A DNA stretch of 64,000 bases from Bradyrhizobium sp. AZCC 1693 (GCF_036924745.1 NZ_JAZHSD010000001.1:4650001-4714000); one strand, 5' to 3'. Positions 34,584 to 44,138 are shown, counted from the first letter of the stretch. Translations and numbers: made by a program. Notes: generated by a model from the sequence alone, not told the origin.

Positions 34584-37325
34584 TTAGGCCGCGTTCCTGA
34601 CCTCGGCGGTCTGTTCCTTCAGCGCCGCGATCAGGCCGGGACGGTCGAACTTGGCGACGTAATCGTGGAAGCCGGCCTGCCGCCCGCGCTCGATCGCCGC
34701 CGGCGATACCAGCGAGGACAGCGCGATGATCGGCATCGTGCTCAGATTGTTGTCGGCGCGGATCGTCTCGGCAAACTCGAAGCCGTTCATGTCCGGCATT
34801 TCGATGTCGGTCAGCACCACATCGTAGGTCTGGTTCGAACGCAGCGCGGCGAGCCCCTCCTGCGCGTTGACGGCGACCCGCACCTTGTAGCCGGCGGCCT
34901 TCAGGACCGGCGCCAGCATGTTGCGGAAGAACGCTGAGTCGTCGACCAGCAGCACCGATCGCGCCGTCGAAGATTCCCGCATCTCCTTGCGCGAGAACCA
35001 GTCGGCAAACGCCATCGGCAGGAAGTGGCCGACGTCGATCACTTCGGTGGCCTGGCCCTTGATCACGGCCGACCCCAGGATGCCGTCCTGCTGGCCGGCG
35101 ACCTCGATGTGCAGCCGCTCCTCGACGATGTCGATGATCTCGTCGACCACGAGCCCCATCGAGCGGCCGTCGTCGGCGAACACCAGGATCGGCTGCGAGC
35201 CTGTGGTCTGGACGGTGACCCCCTTCATCTGCACCAGCGGCATCAATTGCTCGCGGTACTGCACCATGTAGCGGCCGTTTGAGAGCTCGATCTTGTCGGT
35301 GGCGATCTCCTCCAGCCGGGTGACGAGCCCGAGCGGGACCGCCTTGGGCTGGCTGGAACCGGCGCGGAACACCAAGAGCGAGGTGAGCTGCTCGCCGCCG
35401 ATCGCATGTGCCGCGGAAGCCTCGTCGGCCATCTCATGGGCCGAGGCGCCGGAGGCGCCGAGCGCCTTGGCGATGCCGTTGGGATCGATGATCATGATGA
35501 CGGCGCCATCGCCCAGAATGGTGTTGCCGGAGAACATGTCGATGTGCCGCAGCTTGGTCGACATCGGCTTGACCACGATTTCTTCGGTGTGGAACACGCC
35601 GTCGACCACGATGCCAAAGGTCTGGCTGCCGACCTGCGTCACCACGATGAAGCCGTTCTCGGGATCGCTTGACGAACCGTCGTCGATCTTCAGCAGCTTC
35701 TTCAGGTGCATCAGCGGCAACAGCTTGTTGCGCAACCTGAGGACCGCGGTGTCCTTGATGCGCTCGATGCGGTGTTCGGAGTTGGCGCGCGCCCGCACCA
35801 GCTCGACCACGGAGAGCTGCGGGATCGCAAAGCGGTCGCCGGCGGCCTCCACGATCAGGGCCGAGACGATGGCCAAGGTCAGCGGGATCTTGATGGTGAC
35901 GGAAGAGCCCTCGCCGGCCACCGACTTGATGTCGATGGTGCCGCCGATCTGGTCGATATTGGTGCGCACCACGTCCATGCCGACGCCGCGGCCGGAGACC
36001 GAGGTGACGGCAGCCGCGGTGGAGAAGCCCGGAGCGAAGATGAACTTGTGGATCTGGGCTTCGGTCATCTTCTCCAGCTCGGCCTCGGTGACGAGACCGT
36101 TCTGCAGCGCCTTGGCCTTGATCCGCTCGGTGTTGAGCCCGCGGCCATTATCCGCGATGCAGATGATGATGTGGCCGCCCTCGTGATAGGCCGAAAGCCT
36201 GATGGTGCCCTGCTCGCCCTTGCCGGAGGCCAGCCGCTCGGCCGGGGTCTCCAGGCCGTGGTCGGCGGAGTTGCGCACCATGTGCGTCAACGGATCCTTG
36301 ATCAGGTCGAGCACCTGGCGGTCGAGCTCGGTGTCGGCGCCGTGCATCTCGAGCTCGATCTGCTTGCCGAGTTCGCCGGAGAGGTCGCGGACGATGCGCG
36401 GCAGCTTCTGCCAGGCATTGCCGATCGGCTGCATCCGCGTCTTCATGACGCCTTCCTGCAGCTCGGCGGTGACGTTGGAGAGTCGCTGCAGCGGCACCTT
36501 GAACTCGGTGTCCTCGTTGCGGCGGGAGATCTCCAGCAGCTGGTTGCGGGTCAAGACCAGCTCGGAGACCATGGTCATCAGATGTTCGAGCGTGTCGACG
36601 TTGACGCGGATCGACTGGTTGGCGATCTTGTCGGCTTCCTGGACGTCGGCATCCATGGCAACGGGCTTCCGGGCGGGTTTGGCCTTTACTTCCTTTGCGG
36701 CCGGCACCGCCTCGGGTTCAGGGGAAGCCTGTTTGGCGGCGGGCGCCGGCTTGGGTGCGGCCGGGGCGACTTCGGTGGCGGTCTCGCGGAAGGCGCGTTC
36801 GAGGTCGTCGAGCGAGACTTCGCCGGGACGCAAAGGACGTTCCAGCACCTGGTCCACCAGCGTGCCCGCCGTCATTGCGGGCTGCACCGGCGGTGCGGCC
36901 ACCACGGGGACAGGCGCGGGTTGAGCGGGCGCTTCGGCCGCCGCATGCTTGGCGCCTTCGGCCATCGCATGCAGCTGCTCGATCAGGTCCTCGTCAGTGC
37001 CTTCGGGCTCGGTCTCGGTGGCTTCCAGGCCGGCGAGGATTTCCTTGATGCGGTCGATCGAGGACAGGATCAGCGTCACGGCTTCGGCCTTGACCGGCAT
37101 GCCGTCGCGGAATTTGCCCATCAGCGTCTCGCCGGCATGGGCCAGCGCTTCCAGCCGCGGCAACCCCAGGAAGCCGCAGGTGCCCTTGATGGTGTGGACC
37201 AGGCGAAAGATGTTATCCAGGATCTTCGCGTCGCTCGGGTCCTGCTCGAACCGCACCAACTGATTGTCGACCGTATCCAGGCTCTCGCTGGTCTCCGTCA
37301 GGAACTCCCGCAACAGGTCGTCCAT
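34584..37325 (-). CDS. cheA: Chemotaxis histidine kinase CheA with C-terminal receiver
   Basis: A 913-residue kinase from ATG 37325. The Hpt domain has the phospho-His in LVHTIKGTCGFLG (about residue 44). A Pro/Ala-rich linker (about 130-240) comes before the dimerisation domain (VNVDTLEHLMTMVSELVLTRNQLLE). The HATPase has MVRNSADHGLETP, IADNGRGLN and SGRGVGMDVVRTNI. Two CheW-like domains follow (DRFAIPQLSVVELV... and LTSLLVFRAGSSQPKAVPLGLVTRLEEI...). The receiver at the end has phospho-Asp in DVVLTDIEMPDMNGFEF. The fused receiver and the doubled CheW-like module make it longer than enteric CheA (about 650). It is the first gene of cheA-cheW-cheY-cheR-pilZ. Confidence 0.95.
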   Translation of the reverse strand: MDDLLREFLTETSESLDTVDNQLVRFEQDPSDAKILDNIFRLVHTIKGTCGFLGLPRLEALAHAGETLMGKFRDGMPVKAEAVTLILSSIDRIKEILAGLEATETEPEGTDEDLIEQLHAMAEGAKHAAAEAPAQPAPVPVVAAPPVQPAMTAGTLVDQVLERPLRPGEVSLDDLERAFRETATEVAPAAPKPAPAAKQASPEPEAVPAAKEVKAKPARKPVAMDADVQEADKIANQSIRVNVDTLEHLMTMVSELVLTRNQLLEISRRNEDTEFKVPLQRLSNVTAELQEGVMKTRMQPIGNAWQKLPRIVRDLSGELGKQIELEMHGADTELDRQVLDLIKDPLTHMVRNSADHGLETPAERLASGKGEQGTIRLSAYHEGGHIIICIADNGRGLNTERIKAKALQNGLVTEAELEKMTEAQIHKFIFAPGFSTAAAVTSVSGRGVGMDVVRTNIDQIGGTIDIKSVAGEGSSVTIKIPLTLAIVSALIVEAAGDRFAIPQLSVVELVRARANSEHRIERIKDTAVLRLRNKLLPLMHLKKLLKIDDGSSSDPENGFIVVTQVGSQTFGIVVDGVFHTEEIVVKPMSTKLRHIDMFSGNTILGDGAVIMIIDPNGIAKALGASGASAHEMADEASAAHAIGGEQLTSLLVFRAGSSQPKAVPLGLVTRLEEIATDKIELSNGRYMVQYREQLMPLVQMKGVTVQTTGSQPILVFADDGRSMGLVVDEIIDIVEERLHIEVAGQQDGILGSAVIKGQATEVIDVGHFLPMAFADWFSRKEMRESSTARSVLLVDDSAFFRNMLAPVLKAAGYKVRVAVNAQEGLAALRSNQTYDVVLTDIEMPDMNGFEFAETIRADNNLSTMPIIALSSLVSPAAIERGRQAGFHDYVAKFDRPGLIAALKEQTAEVRNAA

Positions 37326-37567
37326 AGAGCATGCCTTCCAAAAATCAGATATCGGCCTTCTGCAGACTAACCCTCCGGATTTCACGGCTCCGTTAATTTC
37401 ACCGTCCGTGCTAATACGGATATGGTGAACAAAATATCGTCGTGGGCGTTCGCGGCGGCGCTGTCGACGACATTTGCGCGGTCGACGACATTTGAAAGTC
37501 TCGACGGCAACCGGCCGGCGCGCCGGTTCATGATTTGGAGACTTGCGCGTAGCGACGGTCGCGCCGG

Positions 37568-37948
37568 TCAGGCTGCAAGCAGCTCGTCTTCGCGCTTCAC
37601 CAGCTTCCTGATTTCCTTGAGCGCCTTGTAGAGCGCGCCCGCGGCAACATGGGCATTGGCGGCATCGATCGTGACGCGAGCGCCCGGATTGGTCTCGCGC
37701 AGCTCGCGCAGGAAGCCTTGATAGGCGGTCCGGTAACGCGGAATGTCGTTTTTCAGATACATGGTCTGAAGGCAGAGATAGAGACGCTTGGCCGGCGTGT
37801 TGGCGGTCTCGGCCGTGATGGTGTCTCGCTCGCGCAGTATCGGCGCGTCGCCGTCGATCAGGAATGAGGTGCGCGTGCCGGAATTGACGAGAACAGTTTC
37901 GCCGATCACGATCCGTTCAAATGGCTTCAGCTCAACACGTAGCGGCAC
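37568..37948 (-). CDS. flbT: Flagellin synthesis regulator FlbT
   Basis: A 126-residue protein. I place the start at GTG 37948 (VPLRVELKPFERIVIGE), because the family begins there and GGGGGACG precedes it; an ATG at 37969 would add seven residues. Further family blocks are FLIDGDAPILRERDTITAE, RLYLCLQTMYL and YQGFLRELRETNPGARVTIDAANAHVAAG. FlbT is known to act on the 5' region of flagellin mRNA in alphaproteobacteria. Here it follows the flagellin gene on the same strand, 171 bases away, which fits direct control of that product. The usual partner flaF is not seen. Confidence 0.92.
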   Translation of the reverse strand: MPLRVELKPFERIVIGETVLVNSGTRTSFLIDGDAPILRERDTITAETANTPAKRLYLCLQTMYLKNDIPRYRTAYQGFLRELRETNPGARVTIDAANAHVAAGALYKALKEIRKLVKREDELLAA

Positions 37949-38070
37949 AATCGTCCCCCGTTCGAACACGCGCGCGAACGCTGCGGCTCACGACGTTTAC
38001 GAAACATCGTTCGTGCAAATGCGCGGCGAACATGCCGCCATATAATTTTTAGGGATCCTGGATCGATGGT

Positions 38071-38094
38071 GGCGGCGGGGTTTTCCCCGCCGCC
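38071..38094 (-). terminator. Strong GC hairpin after the flagellin gene
   Basis: A perfect 10-bp stem GGCGGCGGGG/CCCCGCCGCC with a four-base loop starts 26 bases past the flagellin stop. No T-run follows on the minus strand, so it may act as a processing or stabilising hairpin rather than a full intrinsic terminator. It lies between flagellin and flbT. Confidence 0.6.
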
Positions 38095-38119
38095 TTGATC
38101 GTTGACGTCGCTATCGCGC

Positions 38120-40369
38120 TTAGCGCAGGAGCTGCAGCACGCTCTGCTGGCTCTGGTTGGCCAGCGCCAGCGCGGACACCGCGATCGACTGACGGGTCGA
38201 CAGCGCCTGGCTGTTCGCCGCTTCCTCGTTGGTATCGGCCAGCGTCAGGTTCGACGAGCCGGTCTGCAGCACGTTGATCAGGTTCTTCGAGAAGTCCTGA
38301 CGGATCTGCACGATCGACAGGTTCGAACCGAGGGTAGAAGCCTGCGTGCGCAGCTGGGTCGAGGCGCTGCTCAGGTCGGCAAAAACCCTGTTGGTGGCGG
38401 CGTTGTCAATGAAGTCGACGCCGCTGGTCAAGTTCGCCAGGCCGAGGCCGGCGGCATCAAAGTTGACGCCGGTGATGTTCAGGGTCGACTTGCCGGTTTC
38501 GTTGAACGTCAGCTTGAGCTGATCGCCGCTGAGCAGGTTGACGCCGTTGAACGACGCGTCCGCCGCGGTGCTGGTGATCTGGGCCAGGATGCCGTTGAAC
38601 TGGTTCACCAAAGTAGCGCGGGTGTTCTGGGCCTGCGCATCGACGACAGGAGCCACCGCGTTGGTGAAGGACAGCACAGCCGTCACCGTACCGCCGATCG
38701 CGCCACCGGAGACCGACGACCCGAGCGTCGACGACGCATAGTCGTTAGCCGTCGAGATCGTGAGCTTGCCCGCAGAGTCGAGCGTGGCGATCTGGTTGTT
38801 GGCCTGCAGCGCCGTGTTCAACTGATCGAGGGTCTTGACCGTGCCGTTGGTGCCGTCGCCGAAGGTGACGTTGACTGCCGTGCCGCTATTGAAGGAGGAG
38901 AAGGTCAAGGTCTTGCCGTTGATGCCGCCGGCCGCGGAAGTGCGGGCCGCCGTGAACGCATTGTCGGTGCCGGTGTTGCCGCCAAGGCCAAGCGCGCTCA
39001 GCGCGTTGCCGGTGCCGGTGATCGCCAGATCCTGGCTGGTGCCGGTCGAAAGCTTCAGCGTGCCGTTGCTGGCGATCGATGAGGCAACCTGACCGGAAGC
39101 GGTGGCCAGAGTGGCCGCGCCGCTCGCGTTCGTGGCGGTCTGCACGCCGGTCGCCAGGTCGACGGCCTTGAGCAGGTCGGCAATCGTGGCGGACTGGATG
39201 TAGACGGTCGAGTTTCCGCTGCCGTCGGTGACGACGTTGCCGCTCACGCCCGAGCCAGTCGGGACATTCGCCGCAGCCGGGGTAGCGCCGGCGGCGAAGT
39301 TGATGGTGTGGCCATTGACATAGAGCGACGAACCGGTCTGCAGCAGCGAACCGAGCGTGTTGGTGTCGGTCGTGCGGGTCGCCTCGACGGTGGCCGTGCC
39401 CGAGCCGGTCGCCGGCGTGAGGCCGAGCGCGTTGAGAATGTCAGCCTTGCCGCTGACCGAGAGATCGGCACCGGTCGAACTCTGCAGCTTGACCGCACCG
39501 GCAGTGATCGACGAAGCCGTCTGGCCCGAGGCAGGGCTGGTGACCGTCGCGGTGCCGCTGGCGTTCACGGCGGACCGGACGCCGCTGGCAAGATCGATCG
39601 CCTGAAGCACGTCGCCCACCGTGGTGGCCGCGTTCAGGTAGACCTTCGAGTTGCCGCTGCCGTCGTTGACGACGTTGCCGCTCACGCCCGAACCGGCCGG
39701 AACCGCCGCAGCGGCTGGGGTCGCGGCTGACGTGAAGGTGATGGTCTTGCCGTTCACGGTGAGCACGTCACCGTCAACGAACTTGGTGGCGGCCTGCGTG
39801 GTCAACGCAGCGGTAGCGCCATAGATCAGCGTGCCGGTCGTGATGGCAGCCGCCGCGTTGTCGTTCACCGCCGTGCCGGTGGCAGCGCCAGAAACGCCGC
39901 CGAGCTTGGTGGTGCTTGCAGCCGCCGTCGCGCCGCCGGCCGCACCGGTGTAGAGCACGTTGCTGCTCGCGGTCGCGCTGGTGTAGCTCGTGGTGCCGCG
40001 CAGGTCGGCAGCCGTTGCACCGGTGATCGTGGTGGAGACGTTCGACTTGGTGGAGTAGCCGACCGCGCTCTGCAGCGCCTGGTTGGCGATCGACTTCGCG
40101 GTGTCGACCAGCTTCTGCAGCGAGGTGATGCCGTTGTTGGCCTGCTGCAGCACCTGCACGCCGTTGCCGATGCCGTCGAGCAAATTGTTGATGTCACCGG
40201 CGCGCGAATCGAGCGACTGCGCGGTGAAGAAGTTGGTCGGGTTGTCGAGGGCGGTGTTGACCTTCTTGCCGGTGGCAAGGCGGTTCTGCGTGGTCGCGAG
40301 CAGATCGGCGGTCGACTGCAGCGAGAGAAGGTTCTGGCGAACCGAAGCCGAGAGAACAATACCTGACAT
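38120..40369 (-). CDS. Flagellin with enlarged, internally repeated central region
   Basis: A 749-residue filament protein. The conserved N-terminus (SGIVLSASVRQNLLSLQSTADLLATTQNRLATGKKVN, then NFFTAQSLDSRAGDINNLLDGIGNGVQVLQQANNGI) and C-terminus (FVNQFNGILAQI-like, QTQASTLGSNLSIVQIRQDFSKNLINVLQTGSSNLTLADTNEEAANSQALSTRQSIAVSALALANQSQQSVLQLLR) are the D0/D1 coiled-coil parts. The middle is a Thr/Ala/Gly-rich surface region built from a repeated module of about 130 residues. Typical rhizobial flagellins are nearer 300-400 residues. AAGGA precedes the ATG. Export is by the flagellar type III path; translation is probably controlled by FlbT. Confidence 0.93.
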   Translation of the reverse strand: MSGIVLSASVRQNLLSLQSTADLLATTQNRLATGKKVNTALDNPTNFFTAQSLDSRAGDINNLLDGIGNGVQVLQQANNGITSLQKLVDTAKSIANQALQSAVGYSTKSNVSTTITGATAADLRGTTSYTSATASSNVLYTGAAGGATAAASTTKLGGVSGAATGTAVNDNAAAAITTGTLIYGATAALTTQAATKFVDGDVLTVNGKTITFTSAATPAAAAVPAGSGVSGNVVNDGSGNSKVYLNAATTVGDVLQAIDLASGVRSAVNASGTATVTSPASGQTASSITAGAVKLQSSTGADLSVSGKADILNALGLTPATGSGTATVEATRTTDTNTLGSLLQTGSSLYVNGHTINFAAGATPAAANVPTGSGVSGNVVTDGSGNSTVYIQSATIADLLKAVDLATGVQTATNASGAATLATASGQVASSIASNGTLKLSTGTSQDLAITGTGNALSALGLGGNTGTDNAFTAARTSAAGGINGKTLTFSSFNSGTAVNVTFGDGTNGTVKTLDQLNTALQANNQIATLDSAGKLTISTANDYASSTLGSSVSGGAIGGTVTAVLSFTNAVAPVVDAQAQNTRATLVNQFNGILAQITSTAADASFNGVNLLSGDQLKLTFNETGKSTLNITGVNFDAAGLGLANLTSGVDFIDNAATNRVFADLSSASTQLRTQASTLGSNLSIVQIRQDFSKNLINVLQTGSSNLTLADTNEEAANSQALSTRQSIAVSALALANQSQQSVLQLLR

Positions 40370-40649
40370 AACTCATATCCTTCTGGATGAACACGATTGA
40401 CGCAACGCCACAACTTCATTGGGCGACCGTGCCACACTGGTTCTGAAGCGCTACCCACAGGTTAACGCGCCGATCCGTACGGATACGGAAGGCCAAGAAA
40501 ATCTTCGTCAATGTCATTTATGGTAAACAGAGTCTTACTGATGCAGGCCCCCGGTCCCGGCGCCGCAACGACGCCGATCGCGGAAGGCCGTGAGCGGCAC
40601 ATCGAGCCGTTGAGCAATCGATCGCCGGCGGCGGAATTCCGCGGGGCCG

Positions 40650-41066
40650 CTAGTTCGACTGGACGACGCCGCCGAAACCGGACCGGGCTTCGGCAAGACA
40701 TTCGTTAACGATCGTCAGCAGCGCCCCCGGCGTGAACGGCTTGCGCAGGCAGCGTGCGGCGCCGAGTTCGAGCGCCATGCGCAAAAAGTCCGGCGCCGGC
40801 GAGTCGAGGTTGGCAAAGGCGTATCCCGACATCGCAACCAGCGGAATCGCCGGCGCGCGTTCGTGGAATATCCTGATCGATTCGAAACCGCGCATGTGCG
40901 GCATGAAGATGTCGACGAGCATCAGATCGAAGCTGGAATCTTCCAGCGCACGAAGCCCGGCCTCGCCGCCATCGGCTATCGTCACGTCAAAGCCGTGACG
41001 CTCGAGATAGATCTCGATCGCCGAGCAGACCATGGGATCGTCATCGACGATGAGAACGCGTGTCAT
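40650..41066 (-). CDS. Single-domain response regulator
   Basis: A 138-residue receiver with no output domain. Acidic pocket VLIVDDDPMV, phospho-Asp in DLMLVDIFMPHMRGFE, Ser position in VAMSGYAF and Lys in LRKPFTP. The alpha-4 region reads PDFLRMALELGA, nearly the same as in the regulator at 27034, so the two are paralogues. No kinase lies next to it. It lies upstream of the flagellin gene on the same strand but with about 280 bases between, so it is probably a separate unit. Confidence 0.88.
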   Translation of the reverse strand: MTRVLIVDDDPMVCSAIEIYLERHGFDVTIADGGEAGLRALEDSSFDLMLVDIFMPHMRGFESIRIFHERAPAIPLVAMSGYAFANLDSPAPDFLRMALELGAARCLRKPFTPGALLTIVNECLAEARSGFGGVVQSN

Positions 41067-42110
41067 GTCAGCCCCCCGGAAACAGATAACGTACTTTCAG
41101 TGCAATCATTCCTCAGTCGCAATCATTGTGAGTCGTAATCATTGTGGGGCTGCTTGAGCCATATGCCCATGGCAACGCGGTGTGCCGATCGTCATCGACC
41201 GCCAGGATGCGCCGCATGACCCTTCCCTCGCCGCGTCGGACGCTCAAATGCGCCTTTTCGGCCATCCCTGCCAGAAGGACGACCTTCCACCCGACCGCGA
41301 GGGCAGTTTTGCCTTGCGAATCAGTGCACTACCCGCATTTCTGCCGCAAATCGCCGGTCTGTCTGCCCTCCACAGTGTATAAGGCCGGTTCCACAACCTG
41401 TCGCCACGGCCGGGAATCGCGGCGCGCCTTGCCCAAATTGCCGCGAGCATTCGATCTGCCGCCTTCGATCCGTGCGTATCGCGCGCTCCCAATCGATCAT
41501 CGCAGGACCTTGTCGGCGGCGGCGTTGACGTTGCTCTGCCCGCATCTCAAAACCGCCGAACTGGCCAGGGCGCCGCCGAGCGGAGCAGCGCATTACAAAA
41601 ACATATAGCGCGGCATGAGCAGCCCCGCTGATGCAGGGCCGGCGATCTGCTCCGCACAATGCGTCTCGCCCGACGGATCGCGCCCGTCGTTCGACGCGCG
41701 GGATTGGTGCGACGGCAGAGTACCGCCGCCGATCCGGGAATTCCTCGCACGGAGGATCGACGTGCGGCGCATACACTTCAACGGGGCCTGTCTCGCCACC
41801 GACAACCACGGGCAAATCGAAATCATCGATGTCGACGGCCCCGCGGAAGACCTCGTGCGAGTGCGACGGGGCGATCCGGATGCTGCGCGACCGGCCGCTG
41901 AATGCGACGAATAGCTGCCGCCCGCACGGGCACCTGCCCAACGGCGCACGCGCCTTGTCTGGCGTCTTGGGAAGGCGTCGACGCGGCGTCGACTGCGTGC
42001 GTCTATTTGCCATTTCTTCTTGCCAATAAAATGTGCAAGGATCATCCTGTATTTCGGATTGCACGCATAGACGCCAGAGACCGGCTAGGCCCGTAAGGCA
42101 GGAGACTGCT
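41067..42110. other. 1-kb gap with unresolved open frames on both strands
   Basis: Long frames lie open on both strands, as expected in GC-rich DNA. The best are 41615-41914 (+, 99 residues, with RRIDVRRIHFNGACLATDNHGQIEIIDVDG) and a minus frame from ATG 42013 to 41321 (230 residues, with AVDIDDFDLPVVVGGETGPVEVY). They overlap each other, neither has a good ribosome site, and neither shows a known domain. At most one is real. The remainder up to the Crp/Fnr gene appears to be regulatory space. Confidence 0.3.
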
Positions 42111-42836
42111 TTGGATTCAGCCCCTCGTTCTCCGAATGGATTCTTGTCATCGCTGACCGCGGACGATTTCGAATTGCTTCGTCCGCATCTGCGTGCCGCC
42201 GATCTCAGCCTGGACATGGTGCTGGTCGAAGTCGACGAGACGCTCAAGCGTGCGTACCTCCCGCACAAAGGCGTCATCTCGCTGGTCGTCAAGCTCGCAC
42301 GCGGCGAGCATGTCCAGATCGCCATGATCGGCCGCGACAGCATTTTCGGTGCATTCTCCGCGCTCGGCGACCCCGTCGCGCTAAATACCGCCGAGGTGCT
42401 GGTGCCCGGCGCCGCCTCGACGATCGATCTCGACCAGCTTCGTAGTGCGGCAGACCAGAGCGCCACGTTGCGTACCGCGCTGACGCGGCACGGCCTCGCC
42501 GTCTATGCGCAAATCCAGCAGACTGCGGGCTGCAACGCCTCGCACACGGTGGAGTCCCGGCTGGCGCGATGCCTGTTGCATACGCGCGACCTCTCCGGCA
42601 GCGACAAGCTCATCCTGACCCAGGAAGCGATGGCCCAGATGATCGGCGCGCGCCGCAACAGCGTTTCGCTGGTGGCGAACACGCTGCAGCAGGCAAACTT
42701 CATCCACTACAGCCGCGGACATATCGAAATCACCAACGTGGACGGCCTGATCAAGACTTCCTGCGAGTGCTACGCGACGGTCAAGTCGCAGTACACGAGG
42801 CTGCTGCATCCGCGCACCCACTGCGCGGCCGCATGA
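42111..42836 (+). CDS. Crp/Fnr-family transcriptional regulator (TTG start)
   Basis: A 241-residue regulator. The start is TTG 42111, behind a strong AAGGCAGGAGA. The N-terminal cyclic-nucleotide-like beta barrel includes LLRPHLRAADLSLDMVLVEVDETLKRAYLPHKGVISLVVKLARGEHVQIAMIGRDSIFG. The C-terminal HTH reads LILTQEAMAQMIGARRNSVSLVANTLQQANFIHYSRGHIEITNVDGL. The N-terminal Fnr cysteine cluster is absent, so it is not an O2-sensing Fe-S Fnr. The paralogue group is abundant in Bradyrhizobium. It could be a candidate binder of the GTGA-N6-TCAC palindromes in this window, but nothing links them directly. Confidence 0.88.
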   Translation: MDSAPRSPNGFLSSLTADDFELLRPHLRAADLSLDMVLVEVDETLKRAYLPHKGVISLVVKLARGEHVQIAMIGRDSIFGAFSALGDPVALNTAEVLVPGAASTIDLDQLRSAADQSATLRTALTRHGLAVYAQIQQTAGCNASHTVESRLARCLLHTRDLSGSDKLILTQEAMAQMIGARRNSVSLVANTLQQANFIHYSRGHIEITNVDGLIKTSCECYATVKSQYTRLLHPRTHCAAA

Positions 42837-43118
42837 CCGCTTTCCGCGATCGACACAGCCCGATCTGTGATACGCATCGCGCCGCCGTTGCGCGCGAGGA
42901 TTGCGCAATCCCCTGATACCCTTACCGTATTATTACGGCCAATCGCCGCCTCTGCGGCGTTTCGACCGGCGCCGAGTTAACGCGCTGTTCAATGAGCCCT
43001 GATAGTTGTCACGGTGCTGACGGGTGCGGGTTCGGGAAAAGACAATCGATACTCTTTTCGCGTGCGACGCGCATTCACCTGTGTTCGGCGGCTTGCTGTT
43101 TTGCGCGGAGTTAAAGAC

Positions 43119-43502
43119 ATGGCTTTTGACTTGTCGATGCCGATCCTGGTGGTCGATGACTACAGCACCATGATCCGCATCATCCGCAACCTTCTGAAGC
43201 AGCTTGGATTCGAGAATGTCGACGAGGCCAGCGACGGATCGGCCGCGCTCGCCAAGATGCAGACCAAGCGGTACGGCCTCGTGATCTCCGACTGGAACAT
43301 GGAGCCGATGACCGGCTACGACCTGCTCAGGGAAGTCCGCGCCAGCCCGGAATTCTCCAAGACGCCTTTCATCATGATTACGGCTGAATCCAAGACCGAA
43401 AACGTCATTGCCGCGAAGAAGGCCGGCGTCAACAATTACATCGTCAAGCCGTTCAATGCCGCAACGCTGAAGACCAAGATGGAAGCGGTGTTTCCCGGTT
43501 AA
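43119..43502 (+). CDS. CheY-like response regulator
   Basis: A 127-residue receiver from ATG 43119 (GCGGAG upstream). The sequence PILVVDDYSTMIRIIRNLLKQLGFENVDEASDGSAALAKM, phospho-Asp in LVISDWNMEPMTGYDLL, Thr in IMITAESK and Lys in YIVKPFNAATLK are typical of chemotaxis CheY proteins rather than transcription regulators. It is not adjacent to the che operon, 6 kb away, and stands alone. It may be the motor-binding CheY, with the one at 33620 acting as a sink, or the reverse. Confidence 0.9.
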   Translation: MAFDLSMPILVVDDYSTMIRIIRNLLKQLGFENVDEASDGSAALAKMQTKRYGLVISDWNMEPMTGYDLLREVRASPEFSKTPFIMITAESKTENVIAAKKAGVNNYIVKPFNAATLKTKMEAVFPG

Positions 43503-43718
43503 GCCGACTGACATCTTCCGGGAGCGCATCGCCGCCTCCGGGGCCACGCCGCACGTCCGCCGCTGCCACGCCCCGCAAGCGGCGCGCTTCACAAGATGTC
43601 TTGCGAGAGCCGGCTTGCTCCGCGCCGCCGATGCCGGCCAGCCGTACTTCTACGGTTTGTGATTTTCACCTCCGGATAACGTTGACTGAGGATAGTGCAG
43701 GGACCAACGGAGTCCCCC

Positions 43719-43964
43719 ATGTTCACGTTTGAAACGAGCGATCAGAAGGAAGTACGGCGTTTCCGTATCGCCCAGTTCAATGGCAGGACCGCAACCGTGC
43801 GTTCGGCCGGATCGGCGGTCACAGGCCACGTTCGGTCGATCGTGGAAAACAAGTCGAGCGTTCCGGCGGCGTGGACCATTACGATCATCCCGGAAGAGCC
43901 CAGGCCGACGCTCGCGTTGCGGCCCGCGCCCCGCGCCCGCTCCATCATGGAAGACCTCTGCTGA
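43719..43964 (+). CDS. Small hypothetical protein
   Basis: An 81-residue basic protein starting MFTFETSDQKEVRRFRIAQFNGRTATVRSAG; an upstream ATG at 43695 would add eight residues. It has alternating hydrophobic strands (VTGHVRSIVENKSSVPAAWTITIIP) that suggest a small beta domain. CGGAG precedes the ATG. No family is recognised and the neighbours, a CheY and a LuxR regulator, give no firm hint. Confidence 0.55.
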   Translation: MFTFETSDQKEVRRFRIAQFNGRTATVRSAGSAVTGHVRSIVENKSSVPAAWTITIIPEEPRPTLALRPAPRARSIMEDLC

Positions 43965-44138
43965 ACCCCAGAACGCGCGATCTCGACGCGAGCCGGCTTC
44001 CACCCCGCATCAAGTGCGGGGCAGGCTTTCGTTCGTAAACGCTCGGGCAGCCCCGCTTGGCCTGCCCGCTTCCGGCACATCGACAGCTCCGAGCGGCGCG
44101 ATCAGCCGCGCATCGCAGGCATGATTTTCGAAAAAGAA

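Noticed and set aside
35706..37370. 554-codon frame antisense to cheA
   Set aside because: Shadow of CheA, all of whose domains are intact.
41144..41608. 154-codon plus frame downstream of the receiver gene
   Set aside because: Arg/Pro/Cys-rich with no domain and no start signals; overlaps other equally weak frames.
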